NCBI GenBank assembly: GCA_034670405.1
Contig: JAXDDX010000277.1
Location: 285,660 to 349,659, forward strand
Source: Hoplostethus atlanticus
Lineage: Eukaryota; Chordata; Actinopteri; Trachichthyiformes; Trachichthyidae
DNA length: 64,000 bases
Direction: 5' to 3'
Part shown: positions 43,179-53,780 of the stretch, one piece after another
Layout: each line of letters opens with the position of its first letter
Position numbering within the stretch: the first letter of the stretch is position 1
Program-made: the position numbers and the translations under genes
Notes under the pieces: model-generated
Database searches by the model: none
Told to the model about the DNA's origin: nothing
Seen by the model: the letters and a program-made list of their open reading frames with translations, nothing else

Positions 43179-44320
43179 GGGGTCCGTTCCAAGAAGCAGG
43201 TTTAACAAACTCTGAGTCTAACCCTGAACTCTGAGTTGATTAACTCATAGATAGGAAACTCTGGGTTTTCGTGTTCCAGAACGGCTGATCTGAGTTAGTT
43301 CAATCAACTCTCGGTATGTTAACCTTGAGTTAAGCGCGTGCATGACGACAATAAAAAGCTATCATCAATGGAGGTCCGATACTACAATTCACCATGACAA
43401 ACCGGCAAGCAGAAAAGGTCGTCGTACATCAGCCCACTGGAGTTGGAAGTGCTACTACGTGCTTTTGGGGAGTATGAACACATTTTCAAAAAGAAGAGCA
43501 ACACAGCTGCAGCGGCAAAGGAGAGGGAATTGGCGTGGGAGAGAATCGCTGCCTGAGTCAATGCGTATGTTTGAATGCAGCAGTGTATTCATTTAACATT
43601 TAACCACACTTTCTTATAATATTACCTACATGTGAGAAAGTGGTGGAATGGTATTGGAAAAACTATTTTCATTTAGGTGCAATCCCACGGGCGCAAGCTG
43701 GCAGCAGCTGAAAATGAAATATAAAAACATACTTCAAATGGTGTACTTGGGGCGGCAAATTAGAAAGGCAGATCTAGAAATGTAATTACTGGAACATAAG
43801 TTAGAGGTGGGTGCATGGTCACAGGTGAAATGTGTTGTTGGAACAATATAAAAATACTAACTGTTGCGTTTGTATTTGTAGGAAATAAAGAAGACCAAAT
43901 TAAATGTGTCTTTATTTGACTGCTCGGGGTGGTGGTAGCTTAATCCGTGAACTGTAAACAGGCATATTATATCTCGGACAGCTCTTCCATCCTGGACATA
44001 GAACATCTAATCGGGGTCTCAAAATCCTCTCCCTGACGTGAGGCTATGCGAATTACTTCCGCTTGAATATCGATCGGGTTACGAGGAAAGGACACGCCAT
44101 GTCCGACAGCTGCTTCAGGTTCAGCAGAGGGAGGAGACAGGGAGAAAGTCAGGGTTTGTTCAAGAAAACCTGCCAGCGAGCAGGTTAGGTTCACAGAGTC
44201 AGTTACCATGGTAACTGAATCAGAGTTTGAGTTAGCTCTCTTTCTGGAACGGAAAACCCAGAGTTTCCCTCATCTCAGGGTTAACAAACTCAGAGTTTTC
44301 ACTAAACCCGCTTTGTAAGC
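43179..44320 (+). mobile_element. PIF/Harbinger-type element 1 with a Myb/SANT-like relic
   Basis: The left end GGGGTCCGTTCCAAGAAGC continues into AACTCTGAG-rich subterminal repeats that recur inverted at 44240-44310. In a frame without an ATG, about 43400-43560 reads SPLELEVLLRAFGEYEHIF then ELAWERIAA, and 43680-43800 reads CNPTG.WQQLKMKYKNILQ: the two halves of a Myb/SANT-like DNA-binding domain split by an intron, as in Harbinger accessory genes (recalled). Stops (for example after IAA) show decay. No DDE transposase is present. Confidence 0.6.
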
Positions 44321-44884
44321 AGGCTTAGAAAAGCGGCGATTAACCTCGCAAGCCTGGTTTGAATTAACCTAACAAATCAATCGGGGCTAAAGCGGTTCCA
44401 CGAAGCCCAAGTCAAGCTACCGTGATCGGGCTAAACCGAGCCAGGCTCAAGCAATCCAGATAATTGCGCGTGCACGTTTATACACAGTTTATTTAAGCAG
44501 CCCGAGAGGTCGATCATGGATCTGATCGATTCGTCATGGCGAAAAATGACGGTAAAGACAGAGCCGCAATGTTCACAGCCACTGAACAGCGACTTTTAGT
44601 GGAGGTCTATGGAGAATTCAGCCATATTACAATGAAATGGGAAATACGATTGCCATAAATAAAGGGAGAGAGAAAGATTGGCAACAAATTGCTGCTAGAT
44701 TGAATGCGTAAGTAATTGTTGAATTAAAAACAAATTGTATAGACCTTATTAAATATCATGTGTTCCAACAATTTTAAAGAACTGAAAAGCTGTGCTAAAA
44801 ATATTATAAATGAAACCATGCCATATATGAAACCTCAAGACTGTAAATGTACTATATATCGCCATAAACGATGTAGTAAAGGCT

Positions 44885-45427
44885 GGAACTACACTCCCCA
44901 CCCTGCAGGACTTGTACACCAGGAGGTGCAGAACCAGAGCCTGCAGGATCATGAAGGATCCTCACCACCCCAACAACGGACTGTTTCAGCTGCTGCGGTC
45001 AGGCAAGCGCCTCCGTAGTCACGCTGCCAAAACAGAGAGACTGAGACGGAGTTTCTTTCCTCAGGCCATCAGGACTGTGAACTCTGACCTCACCAGGGCC
45101 CCCACCAAGACACACACACTGCCCCTCTTATGCACACACACACTTAGGTAAAGACTACACATAATTTATAATTTATATTATATTATACATACAATTTTCC
45201 CTTTTTTTACTATATTTTTTTATATATAAGTGCTCTTATTGTAAATATTGTGTTGTTTTTTATATAGAGCTCTTAAAAAAACTGACATTGTAAATATTGT
45301 GCTGGTTATTGTAAATAGTGTGAACCTGTTATTTTGCACATTTCTGCTGAGCATTGCCACTTTGCATTTCACTACACACCTCGTGTGTGTATGTGACAAT
45401 TAAACTTCTTGAATCTTGAATCTTGAA
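44885..45427 (+). mobile_element. 5'-truncated L2a LINE
   Basis: Encodes the last part of the L2a RT (44912-45151, [19 protein letters not shown] to TLPLLCTHT) and the full 3' UTR ending in TTGAATC repeats. Confidence 0.9.
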
Positions 45428-45472
45428 ACGTAAGGTTTCATCTTACTACATTACAATCATCGTACAGTACTG

Positions 45473-45545
45473 GACCCTATATGGGGATCGAACTCACAAC
45501 CTTAAGACTGAGAATCTCATGCTCTACTGACTGAGCTGTTCGGGC
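45473..45545 (-). tRNA. tRNA-Lys-like sequence, probably a pseudogene or SINE head
   Basis: On the minus strand, 73 nt with AGCTCAGTCAGTAGAGCAT (D-arm and A box) and GGTTGTGAGTTCGATCCCC (T-arm, B box), resembling vertebrate tRNA-Lys. The acceptor stem has two mismatches, the T stem one, and the anticodon loop is altered, so a functional tRNA is unlikely. Confidence 0.4.
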
Positions 45546-46249
45546 TGGTTCTTACTTTTCTTATATTTTTATGAAATCGGTTGTTTCCGTCCTGAAAATT
45601 GATCGGTTGAAAGCGTGTTCTACAGTGACTGTAAATCCCATACAGAAACAGTGAATGCGTCTCCTAGCAACCGTGGAAACATCTTGACATATATTCAAGA
45701 TACTTTATTATTTCAATGAATTTGTTAAATAAAAATAATTTAGAAAATAAAATAATATTGTGTCATCAAATAATAATTTCTATAAGTTGTAACCGTTTTC
45801 TAAAAGCAATACGGCACTTGAGGTCTCGCTGGACACTCATGGTTAAATGGGGTTGCCTAGCAACGCTCTGAACCGTGACTGTATCCCCGATACAGCCTAC
45901 ATCATTTTATATTTTTTATTTTCTATTAACGTTGCATTTTATGTCTGATAGTGTAGGGTCTAGGGTAATAGTGTTGAACATTAGGATGGCGGAACCTTGT
46001 TTGAAAATCATTGCGTTTCAGTCGGATCAGTGTTACGGAAGTACCGATTAAGCTTCAACTGTGGTTTAGCCTGATATCTAGCCTGCCCCGAGGCAGGCTA
46101 GTTTGGAAGCATAAGTTGCCACAGCAACTTGGCTTGAACTATGCTGAGCTTGCTTTGTGGAACCGAATAAACCTGAAAATGAGCCAGACTAAGCGAAATA
46201 AGCCTGGATAAGTGGTAAGCTCGCTTCGTGGAACACCCCTCAGGATGTC

Positions 46250-46450
46250 CCACCATAATAAACTTTTATGCATTGTGTATATGCTGCTTGCCCAAACTCG
46301 GCATCTATTGCACACCCAACCATCCTGGTAGGGGGATCCCTCTCTGAGTAGCCCCTTCCTCTCTGAGTAGTCCCTCCCTCTTTGAGTAGCCCCTCCCAAG
46401 GTTTCTTCCAATTTTTCCCTAAAAGGTTTTGTGGGAGTTTTTCCTTATCC
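46250..46450 (+). mobile_element. LINE 3'-UTR fragment (TTTTGTGGGAGTTTTTCCTT type)
   Basis: Sequence around TTTTGTGGGAGTTTTTCCTT with GAGGGTCT is a common 3' region of fish LINEs (recalled). A fuller copy with its tail is at 62855-63118. A three-fold CCCTCCCTCTTTGAGTAG-like repeat is inside. Confidence 0.5.
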
Positions 46451-46918
46451 TCTGTGAGGGTCTCAGGAACTATCCAGGGTCTTAGTACTATTGGTACTTA
46501 GTTCCAGGATCTTCCCCCTTTCCAACCGTGGGAACTGCCCCCAAAAGGTTCCTCTTGGACAGTTCCTGGACCCAAAATGAGTTCCTGCTAGTGAGGTAGT
46601 ACTTTTTGGGGGATCAGAAAGCATTGGGACAGAGTTGCAGTACTGAACAACACTGATTGGTCAATACAAGCTACTCAAAAATCATCAAGTCCGCCAACCG
46701 CCGTGTTTAAATACCGGCTTGTTTAATCTCTGCTTCAACTTCAGCGCGTCTCGTTTCCAAAAAGCGATTCTAACATGTTCATACCAAAGCAGTGTTTTAA
46801 ACATACCAATACTGGAAAAAAACATTCAAACTGAAACCTAAACATTTAAAATAAAAACTAAACTAACATGAAATAACACTTGAGGTTGTTTAATTAGATT
46901 TTCTCCATCAAAATAATA
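46451..46918. other. Spacer downstream of copy D
   Basis: Same 3'-flank block as 24700-25160 and 63120-63590. No gene seen. Confidence 0.55.
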
Positions 46919-46924
46919 TTTATT
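46919..46924 (-). terminator. Poly(A) signal, ZNF copy D
   Basis: AATAAA on the minus strand downstream of the copy D stop codon. Confidence 0.55.
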
Positions 46925-46952
46925 TTGGGCAGAAGCTACAAAAAAGACTATT

Positions 46953-48300
46953 TTAGGACATGGATCCAACCGATGAGTTTTCTCTCACTTGGTGACTCTT
47001 CATGTGTGTTTTGAGGCAGTGGCTCTGAGTAAAGGCTTTGTCACACACAGTGCACTGGTATGGTCTCTCCCCGTTGTGGGTCCTCATGTGGACGGTCAGG
47101 TGCTCTTTGCGGGAGCACGCTTTCCCACAAATCCGACAGACAAATGGTTTCTGGCCAGAATGGACAGTCAGATGGTTGTTGAGATGAGTCTTACTCTTAA
47201 AGGCCCGGCCACATTCTGGGCAGCGGTACGGCGCCTCCCCGGTGTGGATCCTCATGTGAATCCTCAGACCTCCTTTGGATGGAAAATCCTTTGTACATTC
47301 GCTGCAATGGTATGGTCTCTCCTTGGTGTGTGTTCTCTGGTGAATCTTTAATAATATATTGGTGTGAAATGTTTTGCAGCAAATGTCGCAGAGGTATGGT
47401 TTCTCCCTGGCTGTGTGAATCTTCTGGTGTTCTCTCAGTGTTACAGGATGTTTGAAGCGCTTCCCACAAAGCTGACAGCCATAGCGCCTTTCCCCTGAGT
47501 GGGTCAAGCTGTGGCGGAATAACGAATTAAGGTTGTAGAGAGATTTACCACACACATTGCAAGACAACGACTTATCAGGCATGTGGATCCTGCGGTGAAC
47601 TTTGACTTGTGCCTTAAAACTAAAGGCTTTATGGCAAATATCACATTTGTGTGGTTTATCTTCCACATGGACCCACCGGTGATGCTGCAACCCTGACTTC
47701 AGTGTAAATGCTTTATGGCAAATATCACATTTGTATGGTCTCTTCCCTGTGTGTATACCGATATGCCCGTTGAGGCCACTGGTGGAGAGGAAAGACTTTC
47801 CGCAAATAGGACAGTCGTGAGTTTTTTGGTGACTTTTAAGATGAGCCCTCAACGCCTCTACAGAGCCCATTTGTTCCCCACACACCGCGCAAAGATATCC
47901 TGGATGGTCCACATGTTTCCAGGCATGTTTGATCAAAATTTTGGTCGATCTGTGCAGAGCTCCACAGACTCTGCAGGCAAGAACATTGTTCTCAATGACA
48001 GTCTTTGGAGAAGAACGGTTGATATGTTGCTTCTTCGTTGTGTTTGGCGAGCGTGGTTCAGGTTCACTGTCCATCGAGTCCTCACCACTCTCATCTGGTT
48101 TCCAGTCTTCATCACTGTCACTCGCCTTGTCGCTGTCATCTTGCTTCTCATCCTCTGCAGAGTGGGCAGAAGAGAGGGCCAGAAAGTCATTGGTCGGCTC
48201 TGATACTAGGCGTTCTCCGTTATCATGTTCCTCCGTTTCCATCTGTTGTTGTGATGAGTGGTTGTTCCTTTCTACTTTTTGAACAGAGTTGCTGTGGGAA
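46953..48300 (-). CDS. Terminal exon E8 of copy D: 12 C2H2 fingers
   Basis: 429 residues from the internal ATG at 48242; all 12 fingers keep their ligands. Fingers 1, 3 and 4 are of the copy A type (CGALHRSTKI, LSTSGLNG, LKSGLQH), fingers 7 and 9 of the copy B type (KHPVTLRE, PSKGGLRI). Finger 6 (YNLNSLFR), finger 8 (HTNILLKI) and finger 10 (KSKTHLNN) are unique. Confidence 0.92.
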
Positions 48301-50608
48301 CTAGGAGCAGAAATTAAGGAGTTACATTATATACATGTAGACTGACTGATTCAATGAATCTTGATGAAGTGATGTGTTTGAAGTCCAAGTTATCTTCCCA
48401 ATGATACAAAAACACTGGGCTTAGCATTTCAACACAGCATACATGGGTAGAACATGGCACTAACACTGCCAGGGTTAGGGGTTTGATTCCCAACTGGAGG
48501 CCACCCATACTAACAATGTATATATTTGGTTAACATTCAGTTTCTTTTTTAATTACCTTGCATGTGGCTGGGTTTTGTCAATTGTCGTTATCATGCCAGA
48601 GGTGGACGGAAACTCTTTGGTGGTGTTGTCTTCATTCTGTAGATGATGAAGCTCTTCCTGAGGTTCATCTCCTGCCTAGAAGAAATGAAGAGTTTTGTTC
48701 CCAAATGACATTTCCACTAAAACATGACACATACTCTTACAAAATAGCTGCACAAAACTAAACCAAGCGATAGTAACCAAGTTAAATCATTGTTTTACAA
48801 AATGAGAAGACTTTTACAGCCTGGATCCTCTAGATTTTAGTGATACTGATTGATGAACTTCAGGAATAAGGAATAAGTCCTGAGCCCTGTGGTAGTTCCT
48901 GTAGTGGCTTTCAAGGAAACCAATTAAGCTGCTGGGATGCAGCGTGGACTCTTGTTTCCAACGCACTTAGTTATAATCCACATCATCTCTGAAGACACAT
49001 ATTCAATGTCACTTACTTTTGGATGAGGTTGACTGAAGTTCTTAAATCCATGGAGTATACAGGCAGAGTATTTGTGAATGAGAGTGAATGTACATGTGGT
49101 GTTCATGTGCAGCTTCAAAAACAAAGGGTCAATGCACACATCAAAACCATGTCCACAGGACAAAAGGTTTATGTGGATTTCAAAGTGTAAACCATAAACA
49201 TAAGCAATAGAAAAATGTCTGTCTGTTCAGTGTCCTCCAGCTTGGACACACCTGTTCTACTTACTGGCGACTTCCTGGTCGGAAGCTTTACACTCCTCAT
49301 GGTCCCTCAACTGTCAGGTCTGGTGTCAATGACCCACTACTAAGAAGTTTCTACGGATTCTGTACCATTTGTCTTTGAGTATTCTTTCACCCTTCTTGGC
49401 GAAAGTAGATCAGATAATGTGTACTTACTACTCTGGCATACGTATCATCGTCCCAGGTGGAAGCATGGACAACACCTTGAGTAAAAGTGATTTGGTCTCA
49501 GTGGCTCCAAGCCATTGGTATTGTCCAACACCGTTGGGGATTGCCTCAATGAGAGAAGGCTCACATCATCCAATGTTTGTTGCTTTGTGACAGATTCAAG
49601 GTCCATTTCGCTCCTCTCTGTTGCAAGGACTGTTCAATTATGTCTTGGTACCATGCCGGTAAGGCTTCTTTCAGTTCTCATTCTGTCAAGATGAAGTTGG
49701 TCTCGTTGTCAGATCTAAGTAACTTATTTGGCCTTGTGAGTAGCTCTACAAAAATGTATTATATGGAAAAATAAAATTGCTCCTACAGTTCCTGAGGCTA
49801 AAGTGGTGTCATGGATAAAGAAAGTATAAGTATTGCAAGTGGTGCAAGATTGTGCAAACAAAATCTAACCAAGCAAGCCACTACAGAATCTGACACACTA
49901 CCTTCAGTCGGATGTAGAGGGCCGACCTCCCTTTCCCGGCAGACTTGATGGACTTGTGGACCTCCTCTGGCGTCAGTGCCTTCAGTTTCAGCGGCTGTAG
50001 TCTCCTGCTCGTGTCGGCGGTGAAGACGTCAAAAGGTTTGTTGTTTCCAGCCAGTTGGGAGAAGCTGGACCTCAGCAGGTTCAGGAAGTCTGCCTCCTGG
50101 AGGCCACGAGGACACTTCACCTCCTGCACCAGCTGCCGGATAGACACTGACAAAGATAGAAATTTACTATGAGACATATGGAAAGTCAAGGCCGAAAGAA
50201 AGGGTACATCATGTGAAAGTTGGGTGCCATAGATTTGCGGCCCAACAACTAGTTAGGGACTCATGGTCTGAGATGACAGCAGGATACAAAGTCAGCTTTG
50301 AAGTGGCTGAAAAAATCACCAGTTGCGCTGGCTGAAAAGAAAAGACACCGGTCGTGGTCCACAATACGGAAATCCATCCCCTGACTAAGACAGGATCTAA
50401 ATGTAAGATGAGCCATACTTTTTCCAGTCAACTGACATTCATTCGTATTAGATATCTCAATTTGGAATGAAGCTCTTTAAATTTACCTTTGGCTTTGACC
50501 TCAGGGTCCTCTAGCATGCAGACCCTGAGAAATAGGTGGTGCTGTAGATCTCTGATCCGAGGTCTCCCCCGCTTCCTCCTCTCAGAATGACCACTGGGAG
50601 ACAATAAT
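46953..50608 (-). CDS. C2H2 zinc-finger gene, copy D: exons E5-E8, 5' exons uncertain
   Basis: Minus-strand exons: fused E4/E5 50487-50608 (one AT-hook), E6 49902-50146, E7 48557-48675, E8 46953-48300. E6 has the intact 245 nt and phases agree through to the fingers. No E1-E3 of its own is found before the 7-kb LINE block at 50.9-57.8 kb. The next minus-strand exons are those of unit X; E7 of X ends in phase 2 and the fused exon of D starts in phase 2, so a joint transcript is formally possible, but the X E1 exon is frameshifted. E6 differs near its start (SIRQLVQEV instead of SMSCRVQEV). Confidence 0.55.
48440..48522 (+). repeat. tRNA-derived SINE fragment in copy D
   Basis: Counterpart of 2721-2812. 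Confidence 0.5.
49300..49770 (-). mobile_element. BEL/Pao integrase relic in copy D
   Basis: DNA-level counterpart of the relics in copies A-C, in the E7-E6 intron, with its own deletion near 49550. Confidence 0.55.
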
Positions 50609-50934
50609 CTGAAAGATTGGCAGCAGGGTTAATGTTGAGTTAATACACTAGTTCTGACTTCCAGGCTTAACTCTGGTGTGATATTACTTTTGATTGGAGA
50701 GGCTAAGTATCCATCACTATAATATACTTTATATTTGTATATATTAAATCTACATTTTCATACAATGTGAAATTGGAGAGGGTGCACTCTCTTCTCATAT
50801 GAGGAAATTGAAAGAAAACAAATGCACCACGTGTCCTTTCATACAGTGATAGAGGATCTTTTTTGTTTTCTTTGAAACCCCATGAGCTGTAATCAAATAC
50901 CATCCATAAGTGATGGAGGTGTCCCCCACTGTGC

Positions 50935-51760
50935 GCCAGAGATTTGAAGAGATTCCTTTTCAGTGCAGGTCTTGGTTGCTCCGATCAGACTATGCTTTTT
51001 AGTTTTTTGGTTCGTTTTACTTGCTCCTTTTGCACCTATTTCTTTGGCACTCACTACGTACACTAGTAGAGCACTTTCGGATATAAATTTGCCTACCACC
51101 CCTAATCTTCGCGGGTCTTTAGACCGCGGTCGAAACAGAGACAACAACGGGCTGACGGAACTTTTAAATCCCTTGAAAAGTACTTCCTGGGATTAAAAGT
51201 CCCGGGTACTTTGGGTCGAAAAGGTGCTATTGATGAGATGGCCTACTTGGGTGAGGTGGAGGATCTGTCACTGTGGTGCCAGGCTAACAGACTTGCCCTG
51301 AACATCTGCAGCAGCAGCAGAAGACTTGCACCCCCCTCAGGATCAACAGGGCCCCAGTGGAGAGGGTGAGCAGCCTCAAGTACCTTGCTTTTGCCATCCT
51401 GGTAAAGAAGGCAAGGCAAAGCCTTTACCACCTAAGACAGCTGAGGAAATTCAAGCTCTCCCCTCAGATCCAGAAAACCTTTTACTCTGGTGCCATAGAG
51501 AGCATCCTGCCAGGGAGCATTACTGCCTGGTACGGCAACTTCTCCTCTCAGAACCACAAAGCCTTGCAGAGGGTGGTACGGTCAGCCGAGCGGACCACCG
51601 GGACAACACTCCCCACCCTGCAGGACATTTACACCAGGCGGTGCAGGACCAGGGCCAACAATGGACTGTTCAAAACTATTCTAAAAGCACAGGTCCTGTC
51701 ACACGTGACTCAAGTGGGAAACCGAGGATGACAGCATTGTTCAGGCGACTTTTTCAAGCC
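50935..51760 (+). mobile_element. L2a-related LINE, internally deleted
   Basis: 50935-51120 resembles the 5' part of L2a (a hydrophobic stretch, then a TACGTACAC/GATATAAAT segment). From 51234 the plus frame matches the RT C-terminus ([44 protein letters not shown]). It is clearly more diverged than the other copies, perhaps a sister family. Confidence 0.65.
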
Positions 51761-51794
51761 CGGCTTCTTCAAAGATCTTGCTTCAAAGATTGGG

Positions 51795-53703
51795 TGCTTC
51801 TTCTCTTCATTAACCGTATCATTGTACTGTGATATACCATGTGTTTGCTTCCTATTCCTGTCCACTCCTCTTTCCGGTGGTCGCACAGACGCTGGGTCAC
51901 ACCCAGATGCCGCGACCCCACTAATCTCATCTATCCTACTCTCTCAACTCACGTTGAGCAAGTGGGGCAGGGGGGCTTTGGAACTGCCAGTCGGTTGTGC
52001 CGAAAGCTGAGTTCATCTCAGGCTACGCATCCTTGCTCTCCCTCAACTTTCTTGCTCTAACTGAGACTTGGATCGCCCCAGAAACCACTGCCACGCCCGC
52101 GGCTCTGTCAGATGTGTACTCTTTCTCTCACACTCCCAGAGCTGCGAAGCGAGGCGGTGGTACTGACCTGCTAATTTCCAGCAAATGGAAATACTCTGCT
52201 TTTTCTCTTTCACAATTCTCTCCTCCTTCCTCCTCCTCCTCATGCTGTCACTGTTTCTCATCCAGTCAAGCTCACCATCGCCCTCACCAGGCCCTTCTGG
52301 TGAGTTCCTGGAGGAGCTTGACACGCCAGTCTCCCACTTCCCTGACGATGGCTCTAGACTCATCCTTCTCGGTGACTTTAACATCCAGACTGAGAAGCTT
52401 GACCCTCTTCTCTCATTCCTCGCCTCCTTCGACCTAGCCCTCTCCCCATCTCCTCCTACCCACAAGGCTGGCAACCAACTGGACCTAATTTTCACCAGAC
52501 ACTGTTCTACTGCCAACCTCTCTGTCACTCCTCTTCATCTCTGTCCACTACTTCATGTCCTACACCCTCCCTCTCTCTCTCCCCCCCTCACATCCTCCCC
52601 CTACCCACATGGTTTCTTCTCGTCACAATCTCCGCTCGCTCTCCCCCACTGATCTTTCCTCTTCTGTTCTCTCTGCTCTCCCTGCCCCTGAATCTTTTTC
52701 TCTTCTATCCCCTGATACTGCCAATGATCTTCTTCTCTCTACTCTGTCCTCTTCTCTGGACAATCTCTGTCCCCTCAACTCCAGGCCTGCACGCCAAACT
52801 CCATCTGCCCCTTGGTTGTCAGACTCAGTGCGTACTGAGAGACGGAGCCTGAGAGTGGCAGAGCGCAAATGAAGAAATTGCCCGGAGGACCTTCTTACCT
52901 TCCAATCTCTCCTTTCCACTTTTTCCTTCTCTCTATCTGCTGCTAAAGCTGCTTTCTTCTGCACTAAAATTCAAACTTCTGCTTCCAACCCTAAAAAACT
53001 CTTTGAAACTTTCTCTTCCCTCCTCCATCCTGAGGTCAAGAACTACAGACCGGTTTCCCTTCTACCCTTCCTATCCAAAACTCTTGAACGTGCCGTCTTC
53101 AATCAACTGTCCTTGTACCTCCACCAGAACAACCTCTTGGATCCCCACCAGTCTGGATTCAAGGTGGGTCACTCGACTGAGACTGCCCTCCTGGCAGTGA
53201 TGGAGTCGCTCCATGCCACTAGAGCAAACTCTCTCTCCTCTGTCCTGATACTCCTGGACCTGTCTGCAGCGTTTGACACGGTGAACCACCAGATCCTCCT
53301 CTCCACCCTTGAGGGGATGGGTGTCTCGGGCTCTGCACTCTCCATGTTAGCATCCTACCTGACGGATCGCTCCTACCAGGTGACGCTGAGAGGGTCTGTG
53401 TCAGAACCACGCAGGCTCACTACTGGGGTTCCGCAAGGCTTGGTTCTGGGTCCTCTTCTTTTTTTCCTCTACACAACATCTCTTGGTTCTGTTATCCACT
53501 CCCATGACTTTTCCTACCACTGCTATGCAGATGACACCCAGCTGATCCTGTCATTTCCCCCCTCTGACACACAAGTGGAGGCAGCATTGCTGCGTGCCTG
53601 GCAGACATCTCGGAGTGGATGTCGACGCACCACCTGAAGCTCAACCTGGACAAGACTGAGCTGGTGTTCCTCCCGGGGAAGGGCTGTCCGCACCGAGACC
53701 TGG
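51795..53703 (+). mobile_element. L2b LINE, second copy
   Basis: The endonuclease part at 52030-52530 shows LALTETWIAP, RGGGTDLLIS, LLGDFNIQ and NQLDLIFTR. The RT part (53030-53637) shows VKNYRPVSLLPFLSKTLERA, DPHQSGFKVGHSTETALL, LLDLSAAFDTVNHQILL, TTGVPQGLVLGPLLF and YADDTQLIL. A deletion at about 53031 removes the stretch retained in the 6546-8168 copy, and the C-terminus ends at 53703. Confidence 0.85.
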
Positions 53704-53780
53704 CAGGGTTGTGGGTTCTCAGGGTTGTGGGTTTGATCCCCAAATAGTGTGAACTATCACCTTTGTAAGTCACTTTGGAT
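53704..53780 (+). repeat. SINE/LINE tail fragment
   Basis: A B-box-like GTGGGTTTGATCCCC is followed by TGTAAGTCACTTTGGATAA, the end of a widespread fish SINE/L2 tail. Confidence 0.55.

Larger units (their letters stand above)
44380..46245 (+). mobile_element. PIF/Harbinger-type element 2 with a Myb/SANT-like relic
   Basis: Left end near 44383 (GGGGCTAAAGC and GGTTCCACGAAGC), right end GCTTCGTGGAACACCCC near 46240. The plus frame from 44537 reads MAKNDGKDRAAMFTATEQRL then, after a shift, INKGREKDWQQIAARLNA followed by a GTAAGT donor: again the first half of a Myb/SANT-like domain. It was later hit by an L2a fragment and contains a tRNA-like sequence. Confidence 0.5.

Noticed and set aside
45473..45545. 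Functional tRNA gene
   Set aside because: Acceptor-stem and T-stem mismatches and an altered anticodon loop; kept only as a tRNA-like relic.
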